NCBI GenBank assembly: GCA_045546915.1
Contig: JAZQDU010000009.1
Span: 51,692-115,691 of the forward strand
DNA from: UMGS172 sp045546915
GTDB lineage: Bacteria > Bacillota > Clostridia > Oscillospirales > Acutalibacteraceae
DNA: 64,000 nucleotides
Direction: 5' to 3'
Under the pieces are notes generated by a model, which was not told where the DNA came from, made no database searches, and worked only from the letters and a program-made list of their open reading frames with translations. Of this stretch, positions 60,081-64,000 are shown piece by piece. A program made the translations under genes and the position numbers. Positions within the stretch are counted from its first letter, which is position 1; each line of letters opens with the position of its first letter.

Positions 60081-60519
60081 TACAGACAACGCCGAGCCAA
60101 GCCTGATTCAGGAAGGTGTAACGACTGGACACGGAGCAACCCACGTGGTTGAAGGCACAGTCTGAACTTGCGGGTGACTGCAAGAGTCGTACAGAAATGA
60201 TACGACCTCCGCAATAGCGGTGTAACAAAATTGGGAATGTCTTATCAAAAATTTTCTCATAATAATGGGAGATTTGCTATAGGCGGTACACACCGCCCTT
60301 GGCGGTCTCGCAAACTACTTGGCTATCACAGGGAGCCCCCTTACAAATAGCAGCTTTATTATCACAATTGTCACTTTTGCGCTGCTTTTTTGCGTATAGC
60401 AGTTAAAAAAGAAACGCAAAGATATAAAGAAAAAAAGAGTAAGTAAACGAAAGGTGAAATATCGCCCGCCACATAGTAATGTGTGGTTATGCACTCCGTA
60501 AATTCGGCGGAACTCTGTA
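60081..60519 (+). ncRNA. Circularly permuted group I intron-like RNA
   Basis: The conserved group I core is present in permuted order. First half: P5' TACAGA 60081-60086, P4' CGCCG 60090-60094 in a Q-like GCCGAGCCAAGCC, P6 CCTG/CAGG 60102-60112, P7 GACTGG 60123-60128, P3' ACGGAG 60131-60136, P8 CAACC/GGTTG 60137-60151. Then P7' 60156-60162 (C, bulged A, CAGTC), P9 CTTGC/GCAAG 60167-60184, P9.1 GTCGTA/TACGAC, P9.2 CCGC/GCGG to 60220. Second half: P1 GGTGA/TCGCC 60453-60466 with a U455-G464 wobble, P2 60469-60486, P3 CTCCGT 60494-60499, J3/4 AAA, P4 CGGCG 60505-60509, P5 TCTGTA 60514-60519. The halves are split in loop L5. The P3, P4 and P5 strands are perfectly complementary across the permutation. 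Predicted product: a circular RNA of about 220 nt (roughly 60234/60236 to 60455). Known permuted group I constructs behave this way; natural function here is inferred. Confidence 0.82.
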
Positions 60520-60526
60520 TGTAAAA

Positions 60527-60560
60527 ATCGAGGACACTTTGACGTGCCCTCGATTTTTTA
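60527..60560 (+). terminator. Terminator directly after the permuted intron
   Basis: Stem ATCGAGG/CCTCGAT with inner CAC/GTG, followed by TTTTTT. It begins 8 nt after the P5 strand, so the transcript ends at the end of the intron's 5' half. Confidence 0.88.
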
Positions 60561-60694
60561 TCGCACTTGTTAATAGGTTGTTTTTATAGAATTTTGAAAA
60601 CATTCTTATGAAAGCATCTATTACGGTAGAGTGATTTTTGCTATTAAACCATACAATAATCGACAATTAACTTTACTAATCTGCAGTTGTATGG

Positions 60695-60700
60695 TATAAT
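60695..60700 (+). promoter_or_regulatory. Extended -10 box of the HTH gene
   Basis: TATAAT preceded by TATGG, 28 nt before the start codon; the -35 is weak (TTTACT at 17-bp spacing). Same block as at 44525 and 52966. Confidence 0.6.
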
Positions 60701-60727
60701 AAAGAAAAATAAAAAGAGGTGTGCACT

Positions 60728-60913
60728 ATGACCGATTTTGAAGATAGATATTACTCTATGCCTGAGATATGCAAGTATCTCGGCATTAGCCGTGACTCTG
60801 CATTAAAATGGATCGCTAATAAAGGTATGCCGGCTCATAAGGTCGGTAAGAAGTGGAAGTTCAAACTTTCCGAAGTTGATGCATGGGTAAACAGTGGACA
60901 AGCGGAGGAATAA
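60728..60913 (+). CDS. Excisionase-type helix-turn-helix protein
   Basis: 61 residues: YYSMPEICKYLGISRDSALK and MPAHKVGKKWKFKLSEVDAW, a MerR-like/HTH_17 winged helix of the excisionase family. Such proteins bind DNA as recombination directionality factors or as repressors. The ATG at 60728 lies behind AAGAGGTG. It is followed after 8 nt by the HEPN-like gene, so it may regulate that gene, or be the Xis of the serine- or tyrosine-recombinase element. Confidence 0.85.
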   Translation: MTDFEDRYYSMPEICKYLGISRDSALKWIANKGMPAHKVGKKWKFKLSEVDAWVNSGQAEE

Positions 60914-60921
60914 GAAATAAT

Positions 60922-62169
60922 ATGGACGAAAATTTGCACAGTCTAAAAGAATTTGAAAAGAATATAAAAGCAATGAAACTGATATCCGCTTTTTTACCAA
61001 AAGAACAGCGTAAACAGTTAAAGGATTTAGAATCACAATTAGAAAACCTGGTTAAACAAACACAATCATTTAATATAAACTTTTCAGACAATGGTTGGTG
61101 TGCTTATGAATCAATGAATTTCACTTTGATGCAAAAAGCAAATCTGGCGGTAGAGACAGAAGGTATAGAGGCTGGAGAACGTGTATTGCTCGATTATTAC
61201 AAAAATGATGTTAAAGAAATAATTTATTGGCTTAAAAATAAAGCAAAACCATTTATGGATCGATATGATTTAATAAATAAAGCATTCGACGATCATTTTG
61301 CAGGACGATATCATGCGAGTGTACCATTATTTTTAATCTTAATTGATGGTTCGGTAAACGATTATACCAAGAGTAAAGGATTTTTTGCCGAAGGAACTGA
61401 TGTGACCGCTTGGGATTGTTTAGTAGGATGTAGCGATGGATTGACAAAATTAAAGAGCATATTTAATAAGGGCAGAAATGTAACCAATCACGAAGAGATA
61501 AGACTTCCGTATAGAAATGGTATCCTTCACGGGCGTGATCTTAACTATGCCAATGAGTATGTTTCTTGTAAATGTGTATCACTAATGTTTGCGTTAGCGG
61601 ATTGGATGAATATGAAAGATAGTGAGGATAGCAGAAAAGCAAAATATGAAAAAGAAACAAATCCTCCTCCAATTTCTGAATCTCTTAAGAAAATGCGCCA
61701 AAACGCAATAGACCGTGAGGAAATACATAAATGGAAAAAACGAGATATAACTATCGGAACGGATTTGCCAGCAGTTCCAAGTATAGACGACTGTACAGAC
61801 TATCCCTATGTCATTCCACTTTTGAAAGCATTTTCAGCATGGGAACGAAATAATTATGGTGAACTGTCGATGTATTTCAAAAATATCTTCTCTTATGAAA
61901 GTTCTGCAAAAAAACGAGCTGGTGAATGCAGGAAAATGTTTCAAAGCAAGAACTTTGTTTCCTTTCAAATAAAAGAAATCGAAGAACGCTCTTGTTGTTT
62001 ATCAAAAATTGTAGTACAAGTTGATTGGAAAGTGGGAGAAGAATTACATTCCGAATCTTTGGATTTCGGCAGTATATATCAAGACGAAAATGATGGATTT
62101 GCTTATCCATGGAAAGACAACGGAGAATGGATACTTAATCCTTGGGATATTCGAGGCTTATATAAATGA
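60922..62169 (+). CDS. Hypothetical protein with HEPN-like R-x4-H motif
   Basis: 415 residues, cytoplasmic and mostly helical. The central region (about 110-240) has FDDHFAGRYHASVPLFLILI, then EEIRLPYRNGILHGRDLNYA and SLMFALADWMN. The RNGILH segment near residue 198 fits the R-x4-6-H active-site motif of HEPN ribonucleases seen in defence systems and toxin-antitoxin pairs. The C-terminal part (SIDDCTDYPYVIPLLKAFSA, YFKNIFSYESSAKKRAGECR) is a separate helical/beta domain. The start at 60922 has GGAGGAAT about 12 nt upstream; a longer frame from 60883 overlaps the HTH gene. RNase activity is inference from one motif. Confidence 0.68.
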   Translation: MDENLHSLKEFEKNIKAMKLISAFLPKEQRKQLKDLESQLENLVKQTQSFNINFSDNGWCAYESMNFTLMQKANLAVETEGIEAGERVLLDYYKNDVKEIIYWLKNKAKPFMDRYDLINKAFDDHFAGRYHASVPLFLILIDGSVNDYTKSKGFFAEGTDVTAWDCLVGCSDGLTKLKSIFNKGRNVTNHEEIRLPYRNGILHGRDLNYANEYVSCKCVSLMFALADWMNMKDSEDSRKAKYEKETNPPPISESLKKMRQNAIDREEIHKWKKRDITIGTDLPAVPSIDDCTDYPYVIPLLKAFSAWERNNYGELSMYFKNIFSYESSAKKRAGECRKMFQSKNFVSFQIKEIEERSCCLSKIVVQVDWKVGEELHSESLDFGSIYQDENDGFAYPWKDNGEWILNPWDIRGLYK

Positions 62170-62186
62170 TGGAAAGGGGCGATACA

Positions 62187-63731
62187 ATGACAGCCGTAAT
62201 TTACGCACGATATTCAAGTGATAATCAGCGCGAAGAGTCCATTGAGGGTCAATTGCGTGAGTGCAAGGCTTTTGCTGAAAAGAACGATATTCAAATCGTT
62301 GGTACATATATTGACCGTGCTTTCTCTGCCAGAACCGACAACCGCCCTGACTTCCAGAGGATGATAAAAGATAGTGCGAGCAAAAAGTTTGAGCTTATCA
62401 TTGTATGGAAACTCGACCGCTTTGCCCGCGATCGTTACGACTCTGCTCATTACAAAGCCGCACTTCGCAAAAATGGTGTTAAGGTTATATCCGCTACTGA
62501 GAAGATTTCTGAAGGTTCGGAAGGCATCCTTATGGAAGCGGTGCTTGAAGGTATGGCGGAATATTACTCTGCCGAGCTTTCCGAAAAGGTTGTTCGTGGC
62601 CTTACCGAAAATGCTTATAAATGCAAATTCAACGGCGGTACTTTACCGTTAGGATACACCATCGATAGTGAACAACATTTTCAGATAGATCCTTTAGTTG
62701 CTCCTGCAGTTTTGGAAGCATTTAAGCGTTACGCCGAAGGTGCTTCTATGACCGAAATTGCACAGGAAATGAACGCCAAAGGATTGCGTTCTGCTTTTGG
62801 CGGTAAAATCGGTGTTGATATGGTTACCCGCATGCTTAAAAATCGCCGTTACATTGGCGAGTTTAAATATCGTGATATTATTCATCCGCACGGTATTCCT
62901 GCCATCATTCCTGATGAACTCTTTGACCGTGTGCAACGCCGTATGGCTGCAAATAAAAAAGCTCCGGCAAAACATAAAGCCGACGATGAATATTTGTTAA
63001 CTACAAAACTGCGTTGCGGGAAATGTGATTGCTTTATGGTTGGCGAGAGCGGAACAAGCAAGACCTCAACCGTATATCGTTATTACAAATGTGTTGGTGT
63101 TAAAAAGCATAGCGGTTGTGATAAGAAAACCGTTAAGAAAGATTGGATAGAAGACCTTGTCGTAAAGCAAATTGAAAAGGTGCTTTTTGATGATACTCTC
63201 CTTGAAAAGATTGCCGATACCATAATGGAAATCCAAGGTAAAGAGAATACTGTTTTGCCGATGCTCAGAAAACAGTATACAGATATTCAAAGAGGTATTG
63301 ATAATCTTCTTAATGCTATTCAGCAAGGCATCGTTACTCCGTCTACCAAGCAACGCCTTGAAGATTTGGAAAAGCAAAAGAGTGACATCTCTGTTCAAAT
63401 CATCAAAGAGGAAATGTCAAAGCCGTTGCTTACCAAAGAGCAAATCCTCTTCTGGTTCCACCGTTTCCGCAAATACAATACTCGCCGTTTAGATCATAAG
63501 CGCAGACTGATTGATAGCTTTATTAACACGATTTATCTGTATGATGATAAAATGGTGATAACCTTTAATTATAAAGACGGCTCTGAAACCGTCAGTCTGA
63601 GTGAAATTGAAAACTCAGATTTAAGTTCGGATTTAACTGCATCCGCTCTGCCAAAAATCGACAGGTTTCGACCTGTCGATTTTTTATTATCCATATCGTT
63701 GAAAAAGAATTGCGCATATGATATGATTTGA
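62187..63731 (+). CDS. Large serine recombinase
   Basis: 514-residue site-specific recombinase of the phage-integrase/transposon type. The resolvase domain is at 1-150 (VIYARYSSDNQREESIEGQL with the Ser nucleophile, KLDRFARDRYDSAHY). A recombinase domain at about 160-270 follows (NGGTLPLGYTIDSEQ, MLKNRRYIGEFKY). A zinc ribbon (LRCGKCDCFMVGE then GCDKKTV) and a coiled coil come last. The start at 62187 is behind AAAGGGGCG. Its last 25 codons run through a perfect terminator hairpin, so the C-terminal tail may have been changed when the element joined its present neighbour. It is the likely integrase for the right end of the island. Confidence 0.93.
   Translation: MTAVIYARYSSDNQREESIEGQLRECKAFAEKNDIQIVGTYIDRAFSARTDNRPDFQRMIKDSASKKFELIIVWKLDRFARDRYDSAHYKAALRKNGVKVISATEKISEGSEGILMEAVLEGMAEYYSAELSEKVVRGLTENAYKCKFNGGTLPLGYTIDSEQHFQIDPLVAPAVLEAFKRYAEGASMTEIAQEMNAKGLRSAFGGKIGVDMVTRMLKNRRYIGEFKYRDIIHPHGIPAIIPDELFDRVQRRMAANKKAPAKHKADDEYLLTTKLRCGKCDCFMVGESGTSKTSTVYRYYKCVGVKKHSGCDKKTVKKDWIEDLVVKQIEKVLFDDTLLEKIADTIMEIQGKENTVLPMLRKQYTDIQRGIDNLLNAIQQGIVTPSTKQRLEDLEKQKSDISVQIIKEEMSKPLLTKEQILFWFHRFRKYNTRRLDHKRRLIDSFINTIYLYDDKMVITFNYKDGSETVSLSEIENSDLSSDLTASALPKIDRFRPVDFLLSISLKKNCAYDMI
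63653..63685 (+). terminator. Terminator inside the end of the serine recombinase frame
   Basis: Perfect stem AAAAATCGACAGGT with TTCG loop and its complement ending in a T run. It overlaps codons for the last 25 residues of the recombinase. Confidence 0.85.
63699..63727 (+). promoter_or_regulatory. Promoter of the phosphotyrosine phosphatase gene
   Basis: TTGAAA (63699-63704), 17-bp spacer, TATGAT (63722-63727), 30 nt before the start codon; overlaps the end of the recombinase frame. Confidence 0.65.
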
Positions 63732-63756
63732 TTGAAAAAACAAAAGGAGAGACGAA

Positions 63757-63823
63757 ATGAAAATTATGTTTGTTTGTCACGGCAATATTTGTCGTTCGCC
63801 GATGGCTGAATTTGTAATGAGGG
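63757..63823 (+). CDS. Low-molecular-weight protein tyrosine phosphatase, N-terminal fragment
   Basis: The first 22 codons only: MKIMFVCHGNICRSPMAEF, containing the P-loop C-x5-R (CHGNICR) that forms the catalytic site of LMW-PTPs. AAAGGAGAGACGAA precedes the ATG. The frame is interrupted at 63824 by a sequencing-adapter sequence, so the gene is cut by an assembly artefact and not by a biological event. In the true genome the gene should continue. Confidence 0.85.
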
Positions 63824-63907
63824 AAGTCGGAGGCCAAGCGGTCTTAGGAAGACAATGACTAGACCCAACTCCTTGGCTCACAGAACGACATGGCTACGAT
63901 CCGACTT
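63824..63907. other. MGI/BGI sequencing adapter sequence (assembly artefact)
   Basis: 63824-63855 matches, as I remember it, the standard DNBSEQ forward adapter beginning AAGTCGGAGGCCAAGCGG. A 10-nt stretch follows (63856-63865) in the position of a sample barcode. 63866-63907 matches the reverse complement of the other adapter (CAACTCCTTGGCTCACAG to ATCCGACTT). Not genomic DNA. Confidence 0.95.
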
Positions 63908-64000
63908 ATGATTTGATTGAAAAAACAAAAGGAGAGACGAAATGAAAATTATGTTTGTTTGTCACGGCAATATTTGTCGTTCGCCGATGGCTGAATTTGT
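63908..64000 (+). repeat. Duplicate of 63723-63815 created by the adapter artefact
   Basis: 93 bases identical to 63723-63815, including the ribosome site and the start of the phosphatase gene (second ATG at 63942). An insert of 101 bp (63723-63823) joined by adapter to a second copy of itself explains both repeats. Confidence 0.93.

Noticed and set aside
60234..60455. Small hydrophobic peptide gene (LAITGSPLTNSSFIITIVTF frame)
   Set aside because: No ATG or ribosome site in the linear sequence and a stop codon just upstream; kept only as a note under the circular RNA.
63723..64000. Direct repeats as an attachment site
   Set aside because: The two copies are joined by sequencing adapter, so they are an assembly artefact and not att sites.

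Overview
The window comes from a low-GC Gram-positive of the class Clostridia, probably an uncultured gut member of the Oscillospirales/Ruminococcus type. The evidence is AT-rich DNA with strong GGAGG-type ribosome sites, consensus sigma-A promoters with 17-bp spacers, a Firmicutes-style dcw cluster (mraZ-rsmH-ftsL-PBP-murE-mraY-ftsW-murG-murA-ftsQ-ftsZ), the mesodiaminopimelate signature in MurE, a class B sortase, a SpoIID-domain protein, and many Firmicutes mobile-element genes. The last ~180 bases contain a sequencing-adapter sequence and a duplicated stretch, so this is the end of a metagenomic contig assembled from MGI/BGI-type reads.

Layout. 1-4.3 kb: a sortase B (5' cut off), a large fusion protein (CinA-like, degenerate sortase, Ser-rich linker, SpoIID) and a small membrane protein. 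4.4-16.8 kb (minus strand): the division and peptidoglycan-precursor cluster, led by an MraZ-box promoter; murC, murD, murF and ftsA are absent. 17-18 kb: tRNA-Leu and a secreted NlpC/P60-like protein. 18.1-29.1 kb (minus strand): a capsule/exopolysaccharide operon (flippase, pyruvyltransferase-FrhB fusion, polymerase, two glycosyltransferases, acyltransferase, ATP-grasp, priming sugar transferase, PLP aminotransferase) from one consensus promoter. 29.5-44.4 kb: housekeeping and surface genes (trkA-trkH-ABC exporter, repeat-rich surface protein, glycogen branching enzyme, tRNA-Gln, a hairpin-array repeat, amidase and C39-like proteins, rpsF-ssb-rpsR, pduL-hemW, mscL, tRNA-Met, tRNA-Trp).

44.5-63.7 kb is accessory DNA: three small hypothetical genes, a mobilization module (relaxase, MobC, RepA-like ATPase), a CAP-domain lipoprotein, a tyrosine integrase, a defence-like island, an HTH/HEPN-like pair and a large serine recombinase. 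The island starts with a zinc ribbon-TPR-TIR protein that has a nuclease-like tail. A structured intergenic region follows, then a tightly coupled operon of an unclassified reverse transcriptase, a small zinc-ribbon protein, an SPFH protein with zinc ribbons and a membrane protein.

The most striking observation lies directly behind that operon. At 60081-60519 the pieces of a group I intron catalytic core are present in permuted order: the 3' half (P5', P4', P6, P7, P3', P8, P7', P9) comes first, then a spacer of about 220 nt, then the 5' half (P1 with a U-G splice-site wobble, P2, P3, P4, P5), followed by a terminator. Helices P3, P4, P5 and P7 (with its bulged A) are all perfectly complementary across the permutation. 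If active, it would release the spacer as a circular RNA from the 3' end of the reverse-transcriptase operon transcript.
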